Assembly: GCA_020866945.1 (NCBI GenBank)
Contig: JAJBVW010000122.1
Coordinates: 1-32,124 of the forward strand
DNA length: 32,124 nt
Source: Oscillospiraceae bacterium
Lineage (GTDB): Bacteria; Bacillota; Clostridia; Oscillospirales; Oscillospiraceae
Direction: 5' to 3'
Program-made: the position numbers and the translations under genes
Part shown: piece after piece, positions 1 through 8,729 of the stretch
Numbering within the stretch: the stretch's first letter is position 1
How the letters are laid out: every line of letters begins with the position of its first letter
Notes under the pieces: generated by a model
Told to the model about the DNA's origin: nothing
What the model saw: only the letters and a program-made list of their open reading frames with translations
Databases searched by the model: none

Positions 1-386
1 CGAGTAGAAATTTTCTCCATGGCGCGTTGACAACGGTAGAGGCCAAAGAGGTACGGCAGCGTCATTTCCAGCGCCGTTCCTACAATGTTCACCGCCAGCG
101 CTATCGGCAAAGGAAACACAAGCCCCGACGCAACATACAGCAGCTTCAGGTATATCACAACCACAACGCTCTTAATGGCATATAAGCCCATGAACACCAG
201 GGCCGCCAGCCAAAGATTCTCCGGGGTGAAGCTCAAGATGGTATCCCCCGTTACATTATTGCCCAACAGGTATAACGCGATGAGGAATATCAGCGCCGGA
301 GCTATGGAAATATCCGCCGCAATAACAACCCCACGGGACGCATTTTCCGGCAATAGCTGCTGAAAAAAGCGCTTAAACCGTTTCAT
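1..386 (-). CDS. TVP38/TMEM64 (VTT domain) family membrane protein, N-terminal part, truncated by window edge
   Basis: Reverse-strand translation from ATG at 386: MKRFKRFFQQLLPENASRGVVIAADISIAPALIFLIALYLLGNN...AIKSVVVVIYLKLLYVASGLVFPLPIALAVNIVGTALEMTLPYLFGLYRCQRAMEKIST; open to the window edge; hydrophobic, VTT-like core. Confidence 0.7.
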   Translation of the reverse strand, partial: MKRFKRFFQQLLPENASRGVVIAADISIAPALIFLIALYLLGNNVTGDTILSFTPENLWLAALVFMGLYAIKSVVVVIYLKLLYVASGLVFPLPIALAVNIVGTALEMTLPYLFGLYRCQRAMEKIST

Positions 387-495
387 TGCCTACATCTCCT
401 TCTATGTCACACTTATTTTATTAAAAACGCCTTGGCCTGTCAAGACTATGCGGGTCAATTCTTAACCATACCGTTACAGGTTGATTCCAAATTGC

Positions 496-563
496 TATGA
501 TTTTGTGTTGCAAGAAAATCATAATTAGGATATAATGTTCCTTGTAATTTATTTATTAGGAGG
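496..563 (+). promoter_or_regulatory. Promoter and RBS of the beta-helix gene: TTGCAA (508-513), 17 bp, TATAAT (531-536), AGGAGG (558-563); dyad TATGATTTT/AAAATCATA (496-504/515-523) over the -35
   Basis: Hexamers with 17-bp spacing, strong SD about 10 nt before ATG 574, 9-bp inverted repeat flanking the -35 box. Confidence 0.75.
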
Positions 564-573
564 AACGTAACGC

Positions 574-2877
574 ATGAAGAAATTCACCAAGCTCCTGTCC
601 CTGTGCCTGGCCGTCGCCATGCTCCTGGGGCTGAGCGTCACGGCCTTTGCCGCAGAGGACGACTGGGTCGATTATCAACAGTATGTCATCAGCTATGCTG
701 AGGCCGGCGCTCCCACGGAGGAGGACGCCGTTTCCATGACCGAAATCATTATGGCCTGCGAGGATATGGACGACATCGCCGCTGCCTCGGAGATCCAGGT
801 GTTCTTTGAAGTCCTGGGCGCGTTGGACTATGACGCATGGGTAGCGGCTGGTCAGCCCGAAGCCGGGGATATGGACAGCTCCGCCTCCGGCGAGGCATCT
901 GATGAGGTCGGGACCGCCGAGGCTGCTTCGGATGAGGCGTCCGGCGAAGCTTCTGACGAGGCATCCAGCGAAGCTTCCGGCGAAACCACTGCTCCCGCCT
1001 ATGGCGACCTGGAGGAGGAAGCCGGGGACAACGCTGTTGTCTCCTATCATGAGGACTATGTCACCTACGTCACCGACGGCGAGGAAGTGACAGTGGAAAT
1101 CGCTGAGGGGCAGACCGCTTATCTGACTGTAGACGGCGTGAACATTCCCATGGCTGTTGGCAACTATGACGGCACCGTGGCCATCGACGTAGTTGATCCT
1201 ATCTTTGAGTCTGAGGACTATCAGTCCAGCGACAAGGATGTTGACCTGACCACCGAGCTTGCGAGCGTTATCTACATCACCGAGGACGGCCTCCAGGAGA
1301 GCCAGTCCGTCCTCTCCGCTGCTGTGGACGGCGAGATCACCGACACCTCTGTCACCGGTGTGACCATCACCTCTGAGGACGTGGCCGCTCTGTCCGGCAT
1401 CCGCGCCGGCGGCAGCGCCACTGTGGAGGTTTCCGATGTCACCATCACCCTGTCCGGCGAGGGCGGCAACGACTTCATGGGCCAGGGCGCAGCCCTCTGC
1501 GCCACTGACGGCGCCACCCTGATTGCCACCAACGTGACCGCCACTGTTTCCGGCTATGTCCGGGGCTGCACCTTTGCAGGCGGTGAGTCCACCCTGATGG
1601 TTTATGATTCCACCTTCATCTGCGACGCCGGTGAGTATAACGCCGACGCCACCGTCTCCGGCGCTGCCATGAGCCAGCCCCCCGCGGGCCTGGGCGTTTA
1701 CGGCAACACCCGTCTGAACAACATGGTTCACAACGCCACCGAGTACTTTGAAAACTGCACCTTCATCAGCCGCAACTGGGGTTGCCTGGGTGTGGACGCC
1801 GTTGAGAACGGCACCCTGACCTGCGTTGACTGCTCCATCACCATCACCGAGAGCGGCTACGGCGCTTACTCCATCGGCGCCTGCGTGGACACCTTCACCG
1901 GCTGCACCTTTGACATCAACAACGGCGTCGTGGCCTTCGTGGCCGCAGACGGCACCGTTATCCTCAACGGCGGCACGGTTGCCAACTCCAACCGCTACGG
2001 CATCGTGACCCACCAGGCCATGGGCTACACCTCTGTGGTCAAGGTTCTGGGCGAAGGCACCGAGCTGAACTCCGCCTACTGCGCTATCATGGTCAAGGGC
2101 CGCTCCTCCGACATTGAGGTCGGCGACGGCGCTGTCCTGACCGCCTCTGAGACCGGCGTTCTGATTCAGGCTCAGGATAACGACGACACCGGCGCAGGCT
2201 CCGTCAACAACGAGGCCCTGGTCGCTGTCTCCATCCACGACACCGAGCTGGAAGGCGACGTGGTCATGAGCATGGCTCCTGCCGAGGGTAGCACCGCCAC
2301 CATGGCTGTGGCCCTGGATAACGCCACCATCACCGGCGCTGTCACCCTTTCCAACTCCACCCTGGCCATCGAGGACGGCAACATCTCCTTCGACAACATC
2401 CTGGACGTGGGCATGATTGAAAACGAGTACGGCCCCCGCGCCGACGAGACCTATCTGACCGTCACCCTGACCAACGGTGCTGTCTGGAACGTCACCGAGA
2501 CCAGCTACGTCTCTGAACTGACTGTGGACGAGACCTCCACTGTCAACGGCACTATCACCGAGGCCGACGGCTACTACATCGTGGAGCCAGCTGAGGCCGC
2601 CGCTTCTGATGAGGCCTCCGGCGAAGCTTCCACTGAGACCGCCGCCGCTGGGGACACCAGCGAGGAGGCTTATCAGGAGTATCTCCACACCTGGCTTCAG
2701 GCCGAGGACGAGGTCAACGAGACCATGACCGAGGACATCGTGGAAAACGAGTTCATGCCCCTGATTTACGCCGGGGATTACACCACCTTCCCCGCTGAAA
2801 TGCTCTGGGGCGATATGCTGGAAACCGGCAACCCCATGACCTACGATGAGTTCGTAGCCGCTGGCGGCGTGTATTAA
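574..2877 (+). CDS. Secreted right-handed parallel beta-helix-like protein with SDEASGEAS low-complexity linkers
   Basis: Signal peptide MKKFTKLLSLCLAVAMLLGLSVTAFAAE, long Thr/Val/Gly/Asn-rich beta-repeat core, acidic Ser/Ala/Glu linkers near both ends; strong promoter and RBS; terminator downstream. Confidence 0.88.
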   Translation: MKKFTKLLSLCLAVAMLLGLSVTAFAAEDDWVDYQQYVISYAEAGAPTEEDAVSMTEIIMACEDMDDIAAASEIQVFFEVLGALDYDAWVAAGQPEAGDMDSSASGEASDEVGTAEAASDEASGEASDEASSEASGETTAPAYGDLEEEAGDNAVVSYHEDYVTYVTDGEEVTVEIAEGQTAYLTVDGVNIPMAVGNYDGTVAIDVVDPIFESEDYQSSDKDVDLTTELASVIYITEDGLQESQSVLSAAVDGEITDTSVTGVTITSEDVAALSGIRAGGSATVEVSDVTITLSGEGGNDFMGQGAALCATDGATLIATNVTATVSGYVRGCTFAGGESTLMVYDSTFICDAGEYNADATVSGAAMSQPPAGLGVYGNTRLNNMVHNATEYFENCTFISRNWGCLGVDAVENGTLTCVDCSITITESGYGAYSIGACVDTFTGCTFDINNGVVAFVAADGTVILNGGTVANSNRYGIVTHQAMGYTSVVKVLGEGTELNSAYCAIMVKGRSSDIEVGDGAVLTASETGVLIQAQDNDDTGAGSVNNEALVAVSIHDTELEGDVVMSMAPAEGSTATMAVALDNATITGAVTLSNSTLAIEDGNISFDNILDVGMIENEYGPRADETYLTVTLTNGAVWNVTETSYVSELTVDETSTVNGTITEADGYYIVEPAEAAASDEASGEASTETAAAGDTSEEAYQEYLHTWLQAEDEVNETMTEDIVENEFMPLIYAGDYTTFPAEMLWGDMLETGNPMTYDEFVAAGGVY

Positions 2878-2900
2878 TTCTTACAAGCAAAAACAGCAGA

Positions 2901-2931
2901 ACAGACCCGGCTTCGGCTGGGTCTGTTTTTT
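2901..2931 (+). terminator. Rho-independent terminator
   Basis: ACAGACCCGGC-TTCG-GCTGGGTCTGT followed by a T-run, 24 bp after the stop at 2877. Confidence 0.9.
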
Positions 2932-2994
2932 GCTTTCTTATTTCTCTCTGATAGGTTATAATAGAGGTTGCTATTAAAATCAGGAGTGGCATAC

Positions 2995-3483
2995 ATGACA
3001 AATCGCAAGCTATGGCGGCTCATTTGGTGGATATATCTGGCGGCACTTATTGTGTTTGTGGTTATAAAATTCAATGGTTCCTTTGCAGAGCTTTCGGCAA
3101 GAATAGCGCGGGCCTCGCAGCCGGACAGCGTGAATTATAATCTGATACCTTTTCGGACGCTGTCTATACAGCTGAGACTTCTGAAGTCTCACTGGGCAGT
3201 TTATAATCTCCTGGGAAATTTTGTACCGTTCATCCCTTTCGGCTTTCTTCTTCCCATGGCATACTGCCGATTTGATTCGGCCGCAAAGGTCTTTGGAATC
3301 AGCATTTGCAGCATCGTATGCATTGAACTATTCCAGCTTGTTTCAAAACTTGGCTGCTTCGACGTAGACGACATCATAATGAACATGATTGGCATTATGT
3401 GCGGCTATCTTGTTTTCAAGCTGACCGCCAAAAAGAGAAAAGATGACCTGCCCCCTTCCCAATCTTCTCCACACGCGTTATAA
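2995..3483 (+). CDS. VanZ-like family protein
   Basis: NYNLIPFRT...YNLLGNFVPFIPFGFLLP...ELFQLVSKLGCFDVDDIIMNMIGIMCGYL, the VanZ-type motif; AGGAG upstream; TATAAT at 2956-2961. Confidence 0.82.
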   Translation: MTNRKLWRLIWWIYLAALIVFVVIKFNGSFAELSARIARASQPDSVNYNLIPFRTLSIQLRLLKSHWAVYNLLGNFVPFIPFGFLLPMAYCRFDSAAKVFGISICSIVCIELFQLVSKLGCFDVDDIIMNMIGIMCGYLVFKLTAKKRKDDLPPSQSSPHAL

Positions 3484-3490
3484 TAGAAAC

Positions 3491-4438
3491 ATGAACACAA
3501 CAGAGATAGGGCGATTTGCCCCAAGCCCTTCTGGGTATATGCACATAGGAAATCTGCTTTCTATGCTGCTGGCATGGCTGGACATCCGCGCTCTTGGGGG
3601 CCGGATGATATTCCGTATGGAGGATTTAGACCCAGCACGCTCTAAACCGGAATACGCCAAGGCTCTGGCGGATGACCTGCACTGGCTGGGTCTGGACTGG
3701 GACGAGGGCTGGCCGGATCCCGCCTACAGCCAGAGCCAGCGGACGGCTCTCTATCAGGAAGCGTTTCACACACTGGAGCAGCATAATCTTGTCTATCCCT
3801 GCTATTGCAGCCGGGCACAGCGTCTGGCTGCTTCTGCTCCTCATCCCGGCGAGGAACGCAAGGAGTCAGGTTGTCCATGCCAGTATCTGACCGCCGCGCA
3901 GCGGACGAAATTGGAATTATCTGGCCGCCGTCCTGCCTGGAAGATAAAGGTTCCTGACGAAATGACAACTGTAGCTGACGGACATTATGGCAGCTTTTCT
4001 CAAAATCTTAAACAGGATGTAGGCGATTTCATTCTCCGCCGGGCGGACGGAATCTTTGCCTATCAGCTGGCCGTCAGTGTGGACGATATGCTTATGTGCG
4101 TGACCCGCGTGGTGCGGGGCCATGACCTGCTCTCCTCTGCGCCCCGGCAGGCATGGCTCATCCGCACTCTGGGCGGCGTTCCCCCCGCCTACTGCCACGG
4201 GCCGCTGCAGGTGTCCCAAGGGAGGAAGCTCTCCAAGCGCCTCGGAAGCCTCAGCACGCAGGCCCTGCGTAAGACCTACACGCCGGAGACACTGACCGGC
4301 ATTCTGGCCTATTCCGCCGGGCTTCTGCCAAAACCGGAACCAATAGCGGCAAGAGAACTGGTCAGCCTCTTCTCATGGGACAAAGTTTTTCTACAGGACA
4401 TCCCCTTTGACCAGACATTCCTTGCCAATAAATTGTAA
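3491..4438 (+). CDS. gluQ: Glutamyl-Q tRNA(Asp) synthetase
   Basis: GRFAPSPSGYMHIGNL (HIGH-like), CYC...CPCQY Zn-site region, LSKRLGS (KMSKS-like), no C-terminal anticodon-binding domain; start at 3491 preferred over the upstream in-frame start 3443. Confidence 0.88.
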   Translation: MNTTEIGRFAPSPSGYMHIGNLLSMLLAWLDIRALGGRMIFRMEDLDPARSKPEYAKALADDLHWLGLDWDEGWPDPAYSQSQRTALYQEAFHTLEQHNLVYPCYCSRAQRLAASAPHPGEERKESGCPCQYLTAAQRTKLELSGRRPAWKIKVPDEMTTVADGHYGSFSQNLKQDVGDFILRRADGIFAYQLAVSVDDMLMCVTRVVRGHDLLSSAPRQAWLIRTLGGVPPAYCHGPLQVSQGRKLSKRLGSLSTQALRKTYTPETLTGILAYSAGLLPKPEPIAARELVSLFSWDKVFLQDIPFDQTFLANKL

Positions 4439-4486
4439 ATCGTCCCTGATTGATGCACAGGGAAAATGAAATAAGGAGATAGAAGC

Positions 4487-5104
4487 ATGAAGGTATTACT
4501 GATAAATGGCAGCCCCCATGGAAATGGCTGCACTGCCAGAGCCTTGCGCGAGGTAGCAGATACTCTTGAGCAGCAGGGCATTGAGACTTTGACCATCCAG
4601 GTAGGAAATCAAAGCATCCGGGGCTGTATCGCCTGCGGAAGCTGCGCCAAGACAGGCTGCTGTGTATTTGACGACGCCGTAAACGAAGCGGCAGCATTAT
4701 TTGCCCAGTGCGATGGTCTGGTGGTCGGTTCCCCGGTGTATTACGCCTCCGCAAACGGAACATTGGTCTCCTTCCTTGATCGGCTGTTCTATTCCACCGG
4801 CTTTGACAAAACTATGAAGGTAGGCGCGGCAGTTGTCTCCGCCCGTCGGGGCGGCTGCTCCTCCACCTTCGATGAGCTGAACAAATATTTTACCATCTCC
4901 GGTATGCCGGTGGCGTCCAGTCAATACTGGAACAGCGTCCACGGTTTCACGGCGGAGGATGTAGAAAAAGACCAGGAGGGCCTCCAGGTTATGCGTGCTC
5001 TTGGCCGCAACATGGCATTTCTCATAAAATCCATTGCGCTGGGCAGAGAAGCCTTTGGCCTACCGGAAACGGAAGTGCGTGTGGCAACCAATTTCATCCA
5101 ATAA
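4487..5104 (+). CDS. NADPH-dependent FMN reductase / flavodoxin-like fold protein
   Basis: KVLLINGSPHGNGCTARAL...GCIACGSCAKTGCCVFDDAV...DGLVVGSPVYYASANGTLVSFLDR; AGGAG RBS. Confidence 0.88.
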   Translation: MKVLLINGSPHGNGCTARALREVADTLEQQGIETLTIQVGNQSIRGCIACGSCAKTGCCVFDDAVNEAAALFAQCDGLVVGSPVYYASANGTLVSFLDRLFYSTGFDKTMKVGAAVVSARRGGCSSTFDELNKYFTISGMPVASSQYWNSVHGFTAEDVEKDQEGLQVMRALGRNMAFLIKSIALGREAFGLPETEVRVATNFIQ

Positions 5105-5124
5105 AACCGAATTATATACATTTT

Positions 5125-5164
5125 GCAAAGGCACGGCTCTGGAGGTCGTGCCTTTGCTTTTTTT
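5125..5164 (+). terminator. Rho-independent terminator
   Basis: GCAAAGGCACG ... CGTGCCTTTGC followed by TTTTTTT. Confidence 0.9.
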
Positions 5165-5166
5165 CG

Positions 5167-6438
5167 TTATATAACCTTTTCCACACTGAACATGGATTCC
5201 AAAACCAAAAAATTTGCACGGAACAGGTTATTCAGATTCCAGAAGCTGACCCCCGCCAGGCCGTATTCGCTGACTAACTCATACTTAGCCCGCAGGCTGC
5301 GGGCATCCTCGAACCAGACCTCATGCTGTGCGCCGCTCCCGTCGGTATAGAGGAAGAAGGGCGATTGAGCTGTCTCGTCAAATTGGATGGCAGCTCCCAT
5401 CTGTCCCGCAAGAGTGACGGCCCCTACGTTGGTCAGCGGCTTTGCTGCCGACCCCTGAACAAAGGGAAGCGTCCAGTCATAGCCATAATTTGGCAGCCCC
5501 AAAAGCACCTTCCCTGACGGCATGACGGATACCGCATAATCAAGCACCTGGCGTACCTTGTCGATAGGAGCCACCGCCATGGCCGGGCCATAGGTATAGC
5601 CCCACTCATAGGTCATCAGCACCACGTAATCCACGGTTTTGCCGTGGAAAGCATAGTCATGGGCTGTGTATAAAAGCCCCTGCTGACTGTCGGACAGTTT
5701 GGGGGCCAGGGCCGTCACCACGATATATCCCAGGGTGTGCAGCCGCTCGGTGAGCCGGGAAATAAACTGGTTATAGCTGTCCCGGTCAAACTGATAGATA
5801 TACTCGAAATCTATGTTGATGCCATACCAGCTGCCCTGGGATAGCTTTGCCTCCACATTGTTCAAAAAATCATCCTGCGCCGCCTGATCCGTCAGAATCG
5901 CGTGAGCAATATCGCTGGAGAAACCGCCCTGCGCTTTCAGGTTTGTAATGGTCAAAAGGTTGGCTGTCCGCTCCCCTTCAGATGTGCCAGTGTTCATATT
6001 AAAGGTCTGCGTGAGAGCGCCTGTCACGTCTGTTCGATAGGAAAACGGAGAGAGAAAGGTCAGATACGGAAGCTGAGCGGATAACGTGTCATCCGTCGCG
6101 TCGGTTATGTAGCCGTTTACGACGATTTCCCCTAAATCCTGCCCCACTGCCGGTATGACGATGCTTTGCCCTGGATAGATGCGGTTTGGGTCAATAGACG
6201 GATTGACAGCGATAATTCTCTGGACAGTGACGTCATAGCGTCGAGCAATGGAAAACAGAGTCTGCCCTCGCTGAACGACATGAATGCGCTGGCCCTGCGG
6301 GATAATGAGCGCCTGCCCCACCGCCAGCACTGACGGATCATCAAGCTGATTAGCATATATAATATCATCCAACGTCACAGAATACCGCCGGGCAATGTTA
6401 TAAAGTGTGTCACCACTTTTTACCACGTATATTTCCAA
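5167..6438 (-). CDS. LysM-LysM-GH18 protein, SleL/YaaH-like spore cortex lytic enzyme
   Basis: Two LysM repeats (YVVKSGDTLYNIARRYSV..., HVVQRGQTLFSIARRYDV...) then GH18 with YGINIDFEYI catalytic strand; TTG start codon at 6438 with upstream AAAGGA. Confidence 0.88.
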   Translation of the reverse strand: MEIYVVKSGDTLYNIARRYSVTLDDIIYANQLDDPSVLAVGQALIIPQGQRIHVVQRGQTLFSIARRYDVTVQRIIAVNPSIDPNRIYPGQSIVIPAVGQDLGEIVVNGYITDATDDTLSAQLPYLTFLSPFSYRTDVTGALTQTFNMNTGTSEGERTANLLTITNLKAQGGFSSDIAHAILTDQAAQDDFLNNVEAKLSQGSWYGINIDFEYIYQFDRDSYNQFISRLTERLHTLGYIVVTALAPKLSDSQQGLLYTAHDYAFHGKTVDYVVLMTYEWGYTYGPAMAVAPIDKVRQVLDYAVSVMPSGKVLLGLPNYGYDWTLPFVQGSAAKPLTNVGAVTLAGQMGAAIQFDETAQSPFFLYTDGSGAQHEVWFEDARSLRAKYELVSEYGLAGVSFWNLNNLFRANFLVLESMFSVEKVI

Positions 6439-6507
6439 TGAGATTCAATCCTTTCCTGGTGATACCCCATTCTATGCTATTGTTCGGAAGTTGCTTATTA
6501 TTCGGAT

Positions 6508-6554
6508 AAAAAACGAGCTGCGCCAGGATACATATACGGCACAGCTCGTTTTTT
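6508..6554. terminator. Bidirectional-type terminator downstream of the DUF4364 gene
   Basis: AAAAAACGAGCTG ... CAGCTCGTTTTTT inverted repeat. Confidence 0.85.
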
Positions 6555-6555
6555 C

Positions 6556-7092
6556 TTACTCCGACTCGTCTTCAGATTCGAGGAATATCTCAATGATTCG
6601 GTTGTATATTTCCTCCGCTCTATCACGGAATTTGGACTCAATCCGCTGAGCCTGAGCCTCATCTGGAACAGCAAGCCGCATGGAGATAATTTCACCCATA
6701 CCGTCAGAGAGGCGCAGGCTGACAGTCTTTCCGCCGTTGGAGGCTGCCTCGGAGGCAGTTTCTATCATGCTGCTTCGGCTCATGGCGGCGGCCACCGGCG
6801 CAGTCAGTCGCTCCGCCTTGGCCCGCACGGAATAGGGCAGGCTGGAAGCCACAGTGTTCACGTTCCGACGGCCCTTTTCAGTGATTTCATATTTCCCGTC
6901 CGCGTCGGTGACGTGTCCCGTCTTTACAAGCTCCGCGAGGCAGTCCGTATAATCAAACCAGGTAAATCCCCCGTCCAGCAGCGTTAGGTCTGACAGCACC
7001 AGCGGCTCCACCGGGCCGGGCAGCTTTTCAAGGATGAATAGTATTAGTATTTTAATGTCCAGCTTATCCCGGATAAAACCCAGGTTCTCCAT
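6556..7092 (-). CDS. DUF4364 family protein (winged-helix-like)
   Basis: MENLGFIRDKLDIKILILFILEKLPGPVEPLVLSDLTLLDGGFTWFDYTDCLAELVKTGHV...; start at 7092 preferred. Confidence 0.78.
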   Translation of the reverse strand: MENLGFIRDKLDIKILILFILEKLPGPVEPLVLSDLTLLDGGFTWFDYTDCLAELVKTGHVTDADGKYEITEKGRRNVNTVASSLPYSVRAKAERLTAPVAAAMSRSSMIETASEAASNGGKTVSLRLSDGMGEIISMRLAVPDEAQAQRIESKFRDRAEEIYNRIIEIFLESEDESE

Positions 7093-7237
7093 ATACGTTC
7101 CCTTCCCGCCTGTCTTTTTCATTTATCATACCACAAATTTCAATCCTCGTACAGGATAATTTCACATTCCGCCGCTCGGCGCATAGACTGTAGTGAACGC
7201 CGGGTTCACCCGGCAAATACGAAGAGGAGGTATCATC

Positions 7238-8032
7238 ATGGCGGACAGCCAGGAGTACACGGAAGCCGTGTGTATCCATACAAGGAAAATCTACGATAGC
7301 TGCCGCGACAAGGATTGTGTGGAGGATCTGCGGGTGTATCCCACCGTCAGCTCTCAGCCATACATAGAGAGCGCCTTCAGCGTGCGGCCCGCTTCCGCAA
7401 CGCTGCTGTATGCAAGCGTGGACGTGGATGAAATAAGCTTCAACCGGGGCTATTTCACGGTAGACGTGACCTATTTCTACGAGGTGACGGGCCAGACCTT
7501 CCCGGGGGAAAACCAAGTGCAGGGCCTGTGCGTATTCAACAAGCGGGTTATGCTGTTCGGTAGCGAAGGCTCCGCCAAGGTCTACAGCTCAGACGGAACC
7601 TTTGCGGACAGCGACACTCAGCCGGTAGCCGTGGTAGAATGCGTAAATCCCATCGCACTGAACATGAAGCTGGTGGACGCCTGCCCGACAGGACTGGCCG
7701 CCGATGTGCGGGACATTCCGCCAAGCATTCTTGCCCATTTTGGAGAGGATTTGGTACTGTCAGACGGCTCCCGTATGCTGATGACAACGCTGGGACAGTT
7801 TTCTATCATTCGCCTGGAACGGGATACTCAGCTTGTCGTGCCGGTTCATGACTATTGCCTGCCGGATAAGGAGTGCATCTCCGGCACGGAGGACGATCCC
7901 TGCTCCATGTTCTCCCGTATCCGTTTCCCGGTGGAGGAGTTCTTCCCGCAAGACAGCATCGACGCCGCAGAGGTTTATCGCTCGGCCATTCAAAATCGGA
8001 CCGCCACGCACGATGCCGCTGCAAAAAACTGA
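7238..8032 (+). CDS. Conserved Clostridia-type protein of unknown function, possibly spore-associated
   Basis: MADSQEYTEAVCIHTRKIYDSCRDKDCVEDLRVYPTVSSQPYIESAFSVRPASATLLYASVDVDEI...; RBS GAGGAGG; intact 264-aa ORF. Confidence 0.8.
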   Translation: MADSQEYTEAVCIHTRKIYDSCRDKDCVEDLRVYPTVSSQPYIESAFSVRPASATLLYASVDVDEISFNRGYFTVDVTYFYEVTGQTFPGENQVQGLCVFNKRVMLFGSEGSAKVYSSDGTFADSDTQPVAVVECVNPIALNMKLVDACPTGLAADVRDIPPSILAHFGEDLVLSDGSRMLMTTLGQFSIIRLERDTQLVVPVHDYCLPDKECISGTEDDPCSMFSRIRFPVEEFFPQDSIDAAEVYRSAIQNRTATHDAAAKN

Positions 8033-8069
8033 CAAAAATGCAGTCGGGAAATGCAGTCCGGCACATTTT

Positions 8070-8729
8070 TCACGTTCTGGGAACTATGTTGCTCTTGTCC
8101 TTATAGATATGGCCTGCCGGAACTACGCCCCGAACAGAGGAAAGAGGATAAACACTGCTCTCCCGGCCTATAACCGTACCGGGGTTCAGGACGCTGTTGC
8201 AACCCACCTCCACATGGTCGCCCAGCATGGCGCCCACCTTTTTTCGGCCTGTCTCATGGCAAATCGTTCCCTCCAGGATAACGACCAGGGTCTTGTCGCT
8301 TTTCACATTGGAAGTGATGCTCCCGGCCCCCATATGGGCCTTATAGCCCAGGATGGAGTCCCCCACATAATTATAATGAGGCACCTGCACGCCGTCGAAC
8401 AGGATTACATTTTTCAACTCTGTGGAGTTTCCCACTACGCAGCCCTCCCCTACCAGGGCGTTGCCGCGTATAAAGGCGCACTGGCGCACCTCTGTCCTGT
8501 GACCAATAATGCATGGGCCATGGATGTAAGCAGAAGGGAACACCTCCGCATCCTTTGCAATCCAGACATCCTCTGCCGGGTGGTTGTATTCCTCCGCCGG
8601 GAGAGTTTTTCCCAGGGCAAGAATAAAATCACCGATGCCTTCCAGAGCCTCCCAGGGGTACTCCGTTGTCTCCAGCAGCGGAGCCGCCGCAGTGTGCTCC
8701 AATGAATACAGCTCCCTTGTGGTAATCAT
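8070..8729 (-). CDS. Stand-alone left-handed beta-helix (GlmU C-terminal-like) acyltransferase/nucleotidyltransferase-like protein
   Basis: Hexapeptide repeats: VWIAKDAEVFPSAYIHGPCIIGHRTEVRQCAFIRGNALVGEGCVVGNSTELKNVILFDG...; ATGA overlap with the glmM stop. Confidence 0.8.
   Translation of the reverse strand: MITTRELYSLEHTAAAPLLETTEYPWEALEGIGDFILALGKTLPAEEYNHPAEDVWIAKDAEVFPSAYIHGPCIIGHRTEVRQCAFIRGNALVGEGCVVGNSTELKNVILFDGVQVPHYNYVGDSILGYKAHMGAGSITSNVKSDKTLVVILEGTICHETGRKKVGAMLGDHVEVGCNSVLNPGTVIGRESSVYPLSSVRGVVPAGHIYKDKSNIVPRT

Noticed and set aside
556-2688. 710-aa minus-strand ORF opposite the beta-helix gene
   Set aside because: Shadow ORF produced by biased codon use of the real plus-strand gene; low-complexity Gly/Val/Asp/His-rich sequence, no RBS; the plus strand has signal peptide, promoter and terminator.
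7193-7214. Competing small hairpins GTGAAC/GTTCAC and GCCGGG/CCCGGC before the 7238 gene
   Set aside because: Short stems, no T-run, does not mask the SD; insufficient evidence for a riboswitch or attenuator.
8036-8058. 10-bp direct repeat AAATGCAGTC spaced 13 bp in a convergent intergenic gap, with AAAAATG/CATTTTT arms
   Set aside because: Probably a weak bidirectional terminator or chance repeat; not enough for a separate claim.
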